A stretch of DNA of 26,796 nt. Source: a virus. Positions 1 through 5,434 of the stretch are shown here, one piece after another. The translations under genes and the position numbers were made by a program. The first letter of the stretch is position 1. Every line of letters begins with the position of its first letter. The notes under the pieces were generated by a model. That model worked only from the letters and a program-made list of their open reading frames with translations. It had not been told where the DNA came from and ran no database searches. The stretch is from the IMG/VR virus record IMGVR_UViG_3300038441_000216, positions 1 through 26,796 of that record, one strand, 5' to 3'.

Positions 1-2
1 CC

Positions 3-116
3 TTTGTCGCTGTCGTCCGTAAGAGTGATGGCGTCAAGGGGTGCTTGGAGTTCACGCACAGTCCAAGGTACTACTTCAACTTCATGCCGATTGATATCAA
101 ATCGGTCCATTTGTAA
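3..116 (+). CDS. C-terminal end of an unrecognised protein (partial)
   Basis: An open frame enters from the window edge and ends at TAA 114-116, giving 37 residues that finish with MPIDIKSVHL. The residues look like globular protein (FVAVVRKSD, then an aromatic RYYFNF stretch) and a strong terminator follows 16 bases later, which supports a real gene end. No family can be assigned from this fragment. It lies on the same strand as the small-gene operon starting at 585 but is separated from it by the terminator and a non-coding stretch. Confidence 0.6.
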   Translation, partial: FVAVVRKSDGVKGCLEFTHSPRYYFNFMPIDIKSVHL

Positions 117-132
117 GTGTAGCGTTTGAGTA

Positions 133-201
133 GGACCGGAGGAGGTCAAACTTGGGATCGGTCACGCATCCCCAAGTTGGCTTTTTCCGGTCCGTTTTTT
201 T
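133..201 (+). terminator. Nested hairpin terminator
   Basis: An outer 8-bp stem pairs GGACCGGA (133-140) with TCCGGTCC (186-193). Inside it a second stem pairs AACTTGGG (149-156) with CCCAAGTT (171-178). Seven T residues follow at 195-201. The position just after the stop at 116 fits a Rho-independent terminator for the partial gene on the left. Confidence 0.8.
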
Positions 202-375
202 GACCTTGGATAGGTGTTTAGATACCGCCTACCGGGAAGCGCGGAAAAGCCCGTAAAACGGCCCATCGGATTAGCCACGTTTAAACAGCCCTAGGACGCG
301 ATAAACCGGACCGAGGCAGGTAGGGATAGCCCCCATCCCAGAAAGGCTTATAGGCGCGTGTTATTTCGTGGAATT

Positions 376-396
376 AGCCCTATTCCGGATAGGGCT
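376..396 (+). terminator. Perfect 8-bp hairpin, terminator-like
   Basis: AGCCCTAT (376-383) pairs perfectly with ATAGGGCT (389-396) around a 5-base loop TCCGG, followed by the pyrimidine-rich TCTTTCC. The T tract is short, so it may instead be a structural element of the surrounding non-coding region. Confidence 0.35.
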
Positions 397-403
397 TCTT
401 TCC

Positions 404-499
404 GGAGGCCTCCCGGAGGCCGGTAGGAGGCCGGTAGGCGTGTCCGGGAGGCCGGATCGGACCGGGAGGCAGGGCGGCCAGTTTTATCGCCTCCCGGAC
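404..499 (+). repeat. GGAGGCC repeat array with complementary copies
   Basis: GGAGGCC starts at 404, 415, 426 and 447, with GGAGGC again at 465. The copies at 415 and 426 form a perfect 11-base tandem repeat GGAGGCCGGTA, and 404 to 415 is also 11 bases. The complement CCTCCCGGA occurs at 409-417 and 490-498. GTCCGGGAGGC (442-452) can pair over 11 bp with GCCTCCCGGAC (489-499), and CCGGGAGGC (462-470) competes for the same partner, so mutually exclusive folds are possible. The 11-base spacing also resembles helically phased protein-binding sites. Confidence 0.65.
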
Positions 500-584
500 G
501 ATGCTCCTTTCAAATCGCTTTCGCCTGGTTCGCTTTCAGGGATAGCGTAACAAAAGGTAAACGTAACTATTGGAGGTTGTTGGT

Positions 585-1073
585 ATGAATAAACCATTCA
601 TCAATATCAGCGAGCTACGCCAATTGGTCGAGAGCGGGAAGCCTGTTACTGAAATCGCCAGAATCATCGGCACGACACCGAGCACGATCAAGGTACTCTG
701 TTCCAATAACGGTATCAGCCTTCTGCTCCCGCCAGTCGAGCACTCACCACGGACCGTGGCGCATGTCGCGATGTACAAGAGCGTCCACGATGCCTATGCG
801 GACCGCGCAAAAAAGTATCGGATAACTCCCGCGCGGTTAATGAATGCGATCTTGACGATCATAGTGAAGGATAATTTATTCTCTGCTGTGCTAGACGATA
901 GCAAGGAACAAGATGGGTTACTGCGGCAGAAGCCAAGCCGTTACCATCGAAGGGCTGCGCCGGTAAAACCCGGCAATGGTGCTGCCGCTGATCACAAGAT
1001 CGTCACCCATCCGTCAACCGATGGTCCAGACAGTCTCGTCCTAGGCAAGGTCAGCGGCAGGTCACCAAAATGA
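585..1073 (+). CDS. Helix-turn-helix DNA-binding protein, likely regulator
   Basis: The product is 162 residues. ATG 585 is chosen over the in-frame ATG at 570 because GGAGGT (572-577) sits 7 bases upstream of it. Residues about 10-45 (ISELRQLVESG, then VTEIARIIGTTPSTIK) have the pattern of a homeodomain-like helix-turn-helix, with TTPSTIK as the recognition helix. Residues about 75-110 form an amphipathic helical region (RITPARLMNAILTIIVKDNL, then AVLDD), a pattern I associate with small proteins of alphaproteobacterial phages. The C-terminal 50 residues are basic, low complexity and probably disordered. It heads a tightly packed operon and may regulate it. DNA binding is well supported by the motif; the target and role are unknown. 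Confidence 0.75.
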   Translation: MNKPFINISELRQLVESGKPVTEIARIIGTTPSTIKVLCSNNGISLLLPPVEHSPRTVAHVAMYKSVHDAYADRAKKYRITPARLMNAILTIIVKDNLFSAVLDDSKEQDGLLRQKPSRYHRRAAPVKPGNGAAADHKIVTHPSTDGPDSLVLGKVSGRSPK

Positions 1074-1240
1074 GAGCCTCTATGCGCCATATGAAAGATC
1101 ACAAGAACCGCAAGACGCGCAACGACAACCACGACAAGCGTATGCAATGGGGGCTTCTCAAGAATACAATAAGCACGAGTTCAAGAAACCGCCGCGTCAA
1201 GGTATCGCTCGCCAAGATCAAAATTGAGGGAAAGGACTGA
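1070..1240 (+). CDS. Very basic 56-residue protein
   Basis: The ATG overlaps the stop of the upstream HTH gene in an ATGA junction, indicating translational coupling. The product has 56 residues, is rich in Lys, Arg, His and Asn (HKNRKTRNDN early on) and has no membrane segment. Its length and charge suggest a nucleic-acid-binding or accessory protein, but no family is recognised. Coding status rests on the overlap at its start, the 2-base gap to the next gene, and the repetition of the same junction style elsewhere in the operon. Confidence 0.6.
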   Translation: MRASMRHMKDHKNRKTRNDNHDKRMQWGLLKNTISTSSRNRRVKVSLAKIKIEGKD

Positions 1241-1242
1241 AA

Positions 1243-1428
1243 ATGTTTTTGATGTTACCAGATGATAATGAAGGAACCTGGCGCGTTGTGATTGATAGTG
1301 ATGATGATAAACGACACCACATAGCTGAATATCTAACTAAGCTAGAAGCCGCCATCGTTATTCACTATCTGAATGGTGGAACGAACGTAAGTGAGGAATA
1401 TATCGAACGTCTTTTCAATAGGTCATAG
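1243..1428 (+). CDS. Small acidic hypothetical protein
   Basis: A 61-residue acidic protein begins 2 bases after the previous stop, with a GGGAAAGG purine tract upstream. It opens with MFLMLPDDNEGTW and then has an acidic turn DSDDD, followed by a predicted helical stretch (HHIAEYLTKLEAAIVIHYL) and a C-terminal helix SEEYIERLF. No known family is recognised. Placement in the coupled operon supports it being real. Confidence 0.6.
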   Translation: MFLMLPDDNEGTWRVVIDSDDDKRHHIAEYLTKLEAAIVIHYLNGGTNVSEEYIERLFNRS

Positions 1429-1435
1429 GTGACTG

Positions 1436-1600
1436 ATGAGAGACAATCGGCTCGCCCCACCTTGGAACTGGCATCACGAGTTGCACCAGATCACTGGCGC
1501 GATAGCCCGACACGGCAGTAAGATCGACAAAGAGCTAGTCAAGCAATGGATCGAGGCAATGAAGAAGATCACCAAGTCAATGCGGGAGGAAATAAAATGA
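1436..1600 (+). CDS. Small 54-residue hypothetical protein
   Basis: ATG 1436 follows AGGTGA (1427-1432) at a short spacing, 7 bases after the preceding stop. The product is 54 residues: a Trp/His-rich start (LAPPWNWHHELHQITGAIA) and a lysine-rich helical C-terminus (ELVKQWIEAMKKITKSM). Its stop overlaps the start of the SLOG gene in an ATGA junction, and its last codons supply that gene's ribosome site (GGGAGGAA). No function recognised. The alternative GTG frame from 1429 gives a shorter product with no coupling and is not preferred. Confidence 0.6.
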   Translation: MRDNRLAPPWNWHHELHQITGAIARHGSKIDKELVKQWIEAMKKITKSMREEIK

Positions 1601-1947
1601 GACGGGTTCTGGTCTGCGGTGGGCGAGACTATACAAACAAGGAACTCTTGTATCGCAAGCTTGATGAGGCACATGAGTTTAGCTCTATCGTTTGTATTAT
1701 CTCCGGGATGGCTCCTGGAGCTGATACCTTGGCCGCTGAGTGGGCAAAAGAACGCGGCATAGAGTTAGCTCCATTTCCGGCAGACTGGAGCAAATACAGC
1801 CGCGCCGCAGGACCAATAAGAAACGCAAAGATGCTCGTTGAAGGGAAGCCTGATGTTGTTATGGCGTTTCCCGGCGACAAGGGCACTAAGGACATGATCA
1901 AGCGAGCGACCAAGGCAAAAATCCCCGTGGTTCAAATTCACATATGA
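1597..1947 (+). CDS. SLOG-domain protein, DUF2493/YspA-like
   Basis: The product is 116 residues. The start at 1597 (MRRVLVCGGRDYTN) is chosen over an upstream ATG at 1546 because GGGAGGAA precedes it and it overlaps the previous stop. Motifs match the DUF2493 (YspA-type) SLOG family: a first beta strand with VLVCGGRDYT, then IISGMAPGADTLAAEWA, then the FPADW segment, GPIRNAKML, and PDVVMAFPGDKGTKDMI. The family has a Rossmann-like fold and is expected to bind a nucleotide or a nucleotide-derived ligand; the ligand is not known for this group. Phages often carry such genes. The annotation is strong at family level and silent on physiological role. Confidence 0.88.
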   Translation: MRRVLVCGGRDYTNKELLYRKLDEAHEFSSIVCIISGMAPGADTLAAEWAKERGIELAPFPADWSKYSRAAGPIRNAKMLVEGKPDVVMAFPGDKGTKDMIKRATKAKIPVVQIHI

Positions 1948-1959
1948 GGAGAGACTACA

Positions 1960-2508
1960 ATGAATAGCTATTTGCGGATGGCGACGCTATCCGTTGCGCT
2001 ACTCTCGGCAACACCCAGCGATGCTGCTGTGTTGACGTATACCTATCAAGGACAGCCATTGTTTTACGGTTCAAATTCAACAGTAGGCTGGACTGGACAA
2101 TTTAGCATTGATACGGAATTCATGCCGCCAGGGAGAACACTTAGCAATGCGGTGTTCTCTTTCAATTGGGACGCGAACAATTTTAGACAAATGCTAGACG
2201 GTTTGTCACAGGTGGGAATCAGCATTAGTTATGGCCCGATGATCAACCCAGGCATTGGACGCGGACACTTCGCGATAATGTTCGACGTAGACCATCACAT
2301 ATCATCATGGGAGGGTTACAACACGTTCGGATACATCGATCCGTACACCATGAATGGAATTGATGGATGGTCCACAGGCTTTGCGCAAAGCATCGGTCCT
2401 GGTACTTGGACCGGTGGCCGTGCGGTTGCGGCCGTACCGTTACCAGCGACGTTGCCGTTGTTTGCTATTGCTCTTGGCGTAATCGGTCTAATTGGGAGGC
2501 GCAAATGA
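1960..2508 (+). CDS. Secreted protein with VPLPA-CTERM sorting tail
   Basis: The product is 182 residues. A GAGGAGA ribosome site precedes ATG 1960 by about 10 bases. Residues 1-22 look like a short signal peptide (hydrophobic MATLSVALLSA, cleavage near PSDA|A). The middle is a beta-rich extracellular-type domain. The C-terminus holds VPLPATLPLFAIALGVIGL followed by GRRK, which is the three-part PEP-CTERM layout: VPLPA signature, one membrane helix, basic end. In such families exosortase recognises the tail and the protein goes to the cell surface or extracellular matrix. The gene is embedded in the operon: 12 bases after the SLOG gene, and its stop overlaps the next start. The N-terminal domain is not recognised. 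Confidence 0.82.
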   Translation: MNSYLRMATLSVALLSATPSDAAVLTYTYQGQPLFYGSNSTVGWTGQFSIDTEFMPPGRTLSNAVFSFNWDANNFRQMLDGLSQVGISISYGPMINPGIGRGHFAIMFDVDHHISSWEGYNTFGYIDPYTMNGIDGWSTGFAQSIGPGTWTGGRAVAAVPLPATLPLFAIALGVIGLIGRRK

Positions 2509-2732
2509 AACTATATCCGTGGGATGAGGTTATCGAAAAGTGTGAATTGATCCTCGCACAAGGCGGAGCCATATATCAACAATTCAACTGCCAGCATTGC
2601 GGACGTAAACAAACAATGGACAAGCCAAATAGCTTTTACATTGCTGGGATATGCGAGGAGTGTGGAGGAACGACCGACATTAAAAAGAACGGGATGAATT
2701 ATATGATTCATCTTGGCGCTAAGGTGAAATAA
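2505..2732 (+). CDS. Zinc-ribbon protein, 75 residues
   Basis: ATG 2505 overlaps the stop of the VPLPA-CTERM gene (ATGA), so the longer frame from 2367 is not used. The product opens with MKLYPWDEVIEKCELILAQG, then has two Cys pairs, CQHC near residue 28 and CEEC near residue 50, spaced as in a four-cysteine zinc ribbon. No enzymatic domain is seen. It is the last gene of the plus-strand operon; the hairpin at 2737-2758 starts 4 bases after its stop. A nucleic-acid or protein-binding accessory role is plausible but not shown. Confidence 0.75.
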   Translation: MKLYPWDEVIEKCELILAQGGAIYQQFNCQHCGRKQTMDKPNSFYIAGICEECGGTTDIKKNGMNYMIHLGAKVK

Positions 2733-2758
2733 AAAAGGGGAGGCGATTATGCCTCCCC
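2731..2758. terminator. Terminator between convergent genes
   Basis: A perfect 8-bp stem GGGGAGGC (2737-2744) / GCCTCCCC (2751-2758) with loop GATTAT. Read on the minus strand it is followed by six T residues (2731-2736), a canonical terminator for the PEP-CTERM cassette. On the plus strand it is followed only by AATTCATTT, so it is a weaker terminator for the operon ending at 2732. Confidence 0.85.
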
Positions 2759-2765
2759 AATTCAT

Positions 2766-3572
2766 TTAAGCCGCAGCGAGAAGCTTCTGCTGTTGCTTAC
2801 GACGACGCAACTTCAGCATACCGAGTCCAGCGATGCCTGAACCAAAGAGCCAAACCGCACCAGGGATTGGTACTGCCGGCGCTGCTACCCCAGGCGTGAG
2901 GAAGAAGCTATCCGGCCCATCGTTCGTACCAGTGAGGCGCCCAAAGAACGCATACTGGTGGTTGGCGATGAGGCCAAGGGTCGTTAGCCCATTCAATGTG
3001 TAGTCTGGGAAGCCCGTCCCATTGTTGAGAGAAGGAAGGGCTATGCCATCATTTATGTCCGGCAAGTAAGATGCAAGGACCGCGAACGACCCAGGAGTCA
3101 CGTCAAGGAAGAAGAACGACTCCAAGGTCTGCGCACCCTGACCATTGGCTTGGTTCATATCGATGCCGATGCTGAACCCCGTGCTACCGGGAATGCCAGC
3201 CGCTGCATTGATCGCCGCTATGACAGCGATCAACTGCGTACCACTGTAGTTGACCGCTGAGATAGTATCGGTTCCAAGTAACGTGTCCCTGAGAATACCC
3301 GATGAAAAGTAAGTCTCAGAGGTCTGGTTGCCTTGGTTGCCGTAGTCCGTGTAACCAAAACCCAGCGCTGTGTTGGTTTGGTTTGGTTGGTTGGCGCCGC
3401 AGATGATACAAGGATTGTTCTGCGGTTGATTCCCAGCCGGTACGCCACCAAGCGTCAAGTTTGTGCCGCCGATAGTAAAGACTTGACCGCCAAGAGTGCG
3501 GGTAGCGGCTTGTGCTTGAAACGTAAAAGCTAGCAACGACGCTGCCACCGCAGCGCCAAGTAGAGTTTTCAT
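2766..3572 (-). CDS. Secreted PEP-CTERM protein (moron candidate)
   Basis: The product is 268 residues. The start is ATG 3572 rather than the frame opening at 3608, because AGAGGT lies just upstream and the protein then begins with a classic signal peptide, MKTLLGAAVAASLLAFTFQA, cleaved after QAQA. The mature part is Gly/Asn/Thr-rich with a CIIC pair near residue 55. The tail is VPIPGAVWLFGSGIAGLGML followed by KLRRRK, a PEP-CTERM signature of the V-P-x-P-x-A-x-W-L-F-G-S-G type: signature, membrane helix, Arg cluster. Nine extra residues (QQQKLLAAA) follow the usual basic end. The gene stands alone between two terminators, with palindromes upstream, which is how phage morons are arranged. Surface or matrix location is inferred from the family; its precise job is unknown. 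Confidence 0.85.
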   Translation of the reverse strand: MKTLLGAAVAASLLAFTFQAQAATRTLGGQVFTIGGTNLTLGGVPAGNQPQNNPCIICGANQPNQTNTALGFGYTDYGNQGNQTSETYFSSGILRDTLLGTDTISAVNYSGTQLIAVIAAINAAAGIPGSTGFSIGIDMNQANGQGAQTLESFFFLDVTPGSFAVLASYLPDINDGIALPSLNNGTGFPDYTLNGLTTLGLIANHQYAFFGRLTGTNDGPDSFFLTPGVAAPAVPIPGAVWLFGSGIAGLGMLKLRRRKQQQKLLAAA

Positions 3573-3592
3573 TGGAGTTACCTCTGGTGAGA

Positions 3593-3606
3593 GTTGTTCG
3601 AACAAC
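3593..3606. promoter_or_regulatory. 14-bp perfect palindrome, operator-like
   Basis: GTTGTTCGAACAAC is its own reverse complement and lies 20 bases upstream of the PEP-CTERM start, in the untranslated leader or promoter. It could bind a dimeric regulator. No other copy was noticed in the window. Confidence 0.45.
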
Positions 3607-3610
3607 ACAA

Positions 3611-3634
3611 GCCTATCACAAGGTTGTGACAGGC
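3611..3634. promoter_or_regulatory. 24-bp inverted repeat, operator-like
   Basis: Two 11-base arms (GCCTATCACAA and TTGTGACAGGC) pair with one mismatch that is a G-U wobble in RNA, around a 2-base centre. The tiny loop favours a DNA operator over an RNA hairpin. It lies 39-62 bases upstream of the PEP-CTERM start, where a promoter should be; no clear -35/-10 pair could be fixed. Confidence 0.5.
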
Positions 3635-3659
3635 GGTAGAAAACTTTTCATTGTAAAAC

Positions 3660-3690
3660 AAAAAAAAGCCCCAACGCTCGGTCAGGGCTA
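3660..3690 (-). terminator. Late-operon terminator
   Basis: On the minus strand AGCCC (3689-3685) pairs with GGGCT (3671-3667) around a 13-base loop and is followed by a run of T residues reaching about 3660. It closes the long structural and lysis operon 19 bases after the 33-residue gene, and insulates the PEP-CTERM cassette from it. Confidence 0.75.
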
Positions 3691-3708
3691 AAAGTCACGG
3701 AGGGAGAG

Positions 3709-3810
3709 TTAGTAACTCTTAGAGTTGATCCATACAAGAAGGAGTATTACAAACACACCAAGCACGCCAACAACGCTTCCAAAGACAATCCAGAAGCCAA
3801 CATCATTCAT
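3709..3810 (-). CDS. 33-residue single-span membrane protein
   Basis: The ATG (3810-3808) overlaps the stop of the upstream 93-residue gene as ATGA. The product is 33 residues: MNDVGFW, one strongly hydrophobic helix (about residues 6-28), then a short INSKSY tail. It is the last gene before the terminator and directly follows two other membrane-protein genes and the endolysin, so a part in lysis (small holin or antiholin) is reasonable. It is too short to assign to a family. Confidence 0.6.
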   Translation of the reverse strand: MNDVGFWIVFGSVVGVLGVFVILLLVWINSKSY

Positions 3811-4088
3811 TTATTTCGGTCCCTCAAAATTTCATTGACGACGCGCTGTAGTTGTGCCTCCATGCTTCTGACGTGTTGTTCGAGGATTGTGATGCGTTCT
3901 TCCATCTTGCCCATTCGTGCAACAGAATATTCCGCACCACGCGTCTCCATTATTGCCACCCGTGTTTCTAGCTTCACAGAATAGGCAAGGATCGACGCCG
4001 CACCAGCGCCGATGGCGAGAAGCTGTGCGATCAAGAAATATATCAGCGTGGAATTTTCTTTCATCCACGACCGAACTTCCTCGACCAT
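3807..4088 (-). CDS. Membrane-anchored coiled-coil protein, holin-related candidate
   Basis: The product is 93 residues. Residues about 14-36 form one hydrophobic helix (STLIYFLIAQLLAIGAGAAS), followed by a long charged helix (METRGAEYSVARMGKMEERI onward) with heptad-like spacing, and an RDRNK end. The layout resembles XhlA- or DUF2730-like phage membrane proteins, which sit beside holins. Start and upstream stop share one base (TGATG); its own stop overlaps the 33-residue gene. With the 70-residue two-span protein and the endolysin it makes a lysis cassette; which protein forms the hole is not decided. Confidence 0.7.
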   Translation of the reverse strand: MVEEVRSWMKENSTLIYFLIAQLLAIGAGAASILAYSVKLETRVAIMETRGAEYSVARMGKMEERITILEQHVRSMEAQLQRVVNEILRDRNK

Positions 4089-4300
4089 CAGCGTATCAAT
4101 GGTCGGCCAGTATCAACGATGCCGACCATATCGAGGAGGAGAAGGATCAGGATGAGGACGCAAACCACGGTTATCACGACCCGTGCGATTTGCTTGAATG
4201 GCGCCATCATTGGCAGGTTGTCTACCAGATATATAAGCAACCAAGCAATAACGCCAAGCACGATCAGGTAGACGATGAAGTGGATCAAGGTATTGATCAT
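4088..4300 (-). CDS. Small two-helix membrane protein, holin candidate
   Basis: The product is 70 residues with two hydrophobic segments: about residues 5-26 (LIHFIVYLIVLGVIAWLLIY) and 38-60 (ARVVITVVCVLILILLLLDM), joined by DNLPMMAPFKQI. This two-span layout with a Pro-Met linker resembles small membrane proteins of the Thivi_2564 type found in proteobacteria and phages. A near-perfect ribosome site AGGAGG precedes the ATG by 6 bases. It directly follows the endolysin gene and leads three overlapping membrane genes, making it the best holin candidate by position. Holin function is inference. Confidence 0.7.
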   Translation of the reverse strand: MINTLIHFIVYLIVLGVIAWLLIYLVDNLPMMAPFKQIARVVITVVCVLILILLLLDMVGIVDTGRPLIR

Positions 4301-4315
4301 CGGTGGCCTCCTGTT

Positions 4316-5434
4316 TTATGAAACTGGTACGCCATTGACGGTTACTATTACATCGCCGATTATCTCGATATTGACGCGCGCCTCCACGACTGGCGGATGC
4401 GGCATCGGTCCTGGTATTGGCGGACGTGGCATTGGAGGTGGCATCGGTTCTGGTATTGGCGGCATAGGCATAGGTGGCCGCGTTGGCTCAGAGATTTCAC
4501 CGCTGAGTTGATCCGCCATAGCGGCGCATATCGGATTGAAGTTTAACTCATACTGCTTCGTGTCCGCCTCGCTGTCCACGAAACAAACCTCGAGCAACAC
4601 CGCCGGCGCTGATGTCTTGTTGAGGAAGAACAAATCGGTCCGCTTCTTTGGACCGCGATTGATAAAGCCACCTGATTCAGAGATGACCTTGGATAGCTCT
4701 GTCGCTAGGGATTGCTGTGTCACGTACAATACCTCCGTGCCCATCGGTTTATTTGTCGTCTTGTAGGCGTTGAAGTGAACAGATATGTCAAGTTGCCGCG
4801 TCCTGCTATTGTGAAAGTCAACAATGCGATTGAGGTTCTCATTTTGCGTCTTAGACACATCATCATGGAACGTGACGACATTGCAGCCGCGCATACGTAG
4901 CTCCAAGGCAAGCTTCTCCACAACGCTGCGCGCCTCGTCAACTTCATCGAGATAGCCAGAAGCACCACGGACATATTTCCCGTGTCCAGAGGACATCACG
5001 ATTGAATTATAAATACCCGTGTCGGTTTCATCTGGTAGTTCGTATGGGAAGGTCACTTCAACCTCATCGTCCGTCTCAATGCCCAATGCCGACATAAGCC
5101 CAGGGGACAAATCCGCAACACGGCCAGTATCCTTATGCGGTCCCCAGTCCGCTGGATAGGCCATAAACTCCTTGCCGGTCTTTGGCGAGCGTACCAACGC
5201 CATAATGCCGAGCAATTCATTCTTTGATGTCTCGTCATAGTCCCAACGACAGGCAACATAGAACTCCTCTGGGTTAAGCCGACGCGCTAGGCCTGTTGTG
5301 CCTGGAGGCTGATGCGGCAAGAATAGATGCGGCGCGTCAGCAACCTCATAGATGAACGCTAGGCCTTCGCTTGGCGATACTCCCGTATCACGGGGACCGC
5401 CAAAATGCGAACATTTGCCGGTGATTGTTCTCAT
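4316..5434 (-). CDS. Endolysin: RlpA-like domain fused to N-acetylmuramoyl-L-alanine amidase
   Basis: The product is 372 residues. ATG 5434 is chosen because it overlaps the upstream stop (ATGA); an in-frame start lies 7 codons further out. Residues about 65-130 look like an RlpA-type double-psi beta barrel: GKEFMAYPADWGP, then TGRVADLSPGLMSALGI and DDEVEV. Residues about 145-312 are an Amidase_3 zinc domain: SGHG (His151), LDEVDEA (Glu164), SVHFNA (His220) and the catalytic LLEVCF (Glu282). A Pro/Met-rich linker follows (about 317-348), then a roughly 22-residue beta-like end (IEIIGDVIVTVNGVPVS). It would cleave the amide between muramic acid and the stem peptide. No signal peptide is seen, so it should need the holin candidates downstream. 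Confidence 0.87.
   Translation of the reverse strand: MRTITGKCSHFGGPRDTGVSPSEGLAFIYEVADAPHLFLPHQPPGTTGLARRLNPEEFYVACRWDYDETSKNELLGIMALVRSPKTGKEFMAYPADWGPHKDTGRVADLSPGLMSALGIETDDEVEVTFPYELPDETDTGIYNSIVMSSGHGKYVRGASGYLDEVDEARSVVEKLALELRMRGCNVVTFHDDVSKTQNENLNRIVDFHNSRTRQLDISVHFNAYKTTNKPMGTEVLYVTQQSLATELSKVISESGGFINRGPKKRTDLFFLNKTSAPAVLLEVCFVDSEADTKQYELNFNPICAAMADQLSGEISEPTRPPMPMPPIPEPMPPPMPRPPIPGPMPHPPVVEARVNIEIIGDVIVTVNGVPVS

Larger units (their letters stand above)
202..571. other. Non-coding, highly structured region
   Basis: About 370 bases with no convincing gene. The only open frame (368-550, plus) has a Gly/Arg/Pro-rich product made from the GGAGGCC repeats and lacks a ribosome site, so it is not called. 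The stretch contains a small hairpin GGGAT 323-327 / ATCCC 335-339, a perfect 8-bp hairpin at 376-396, and the GGAGGCC array at 404-499. The promoter for the operon starting at 585 should lie here but no clear -35/-10 pair could be fixed. It could be a structured RNA, a leader or a replication/packaging site; the sequence alone does not decide. Confidence 0.5.

Noticed and set aside
368-550. 60-codon plus-strand open frame in the GC-rich leader
   Set aside because: Its product is Gly/Arg/Pro-rich because it reads through the GGAGGCC repeats, and there is no ribosome site; it is better explained as part of the structured non-coding region.
1546-1596. 17-codon N-terminal extension of the SLOG gene
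   Set aside because: The extension lies within the coupled 54-residue gene and precedes the first beta strand MRRVLVCGG, which has its own ribosome site.
3611-3634. Inverted repeat as an extra terminator
   Set aside because: The 2-base loop and absence of a T tract on either side make a terminator unlikely; an operator fits better.
4275-4511. Gly-rich plus-strand open frame (78 codons)
   Set aside because: It is the antisense of the Pro/Met-rich linker of the endolysin, which explains its Gly/Ile composition.
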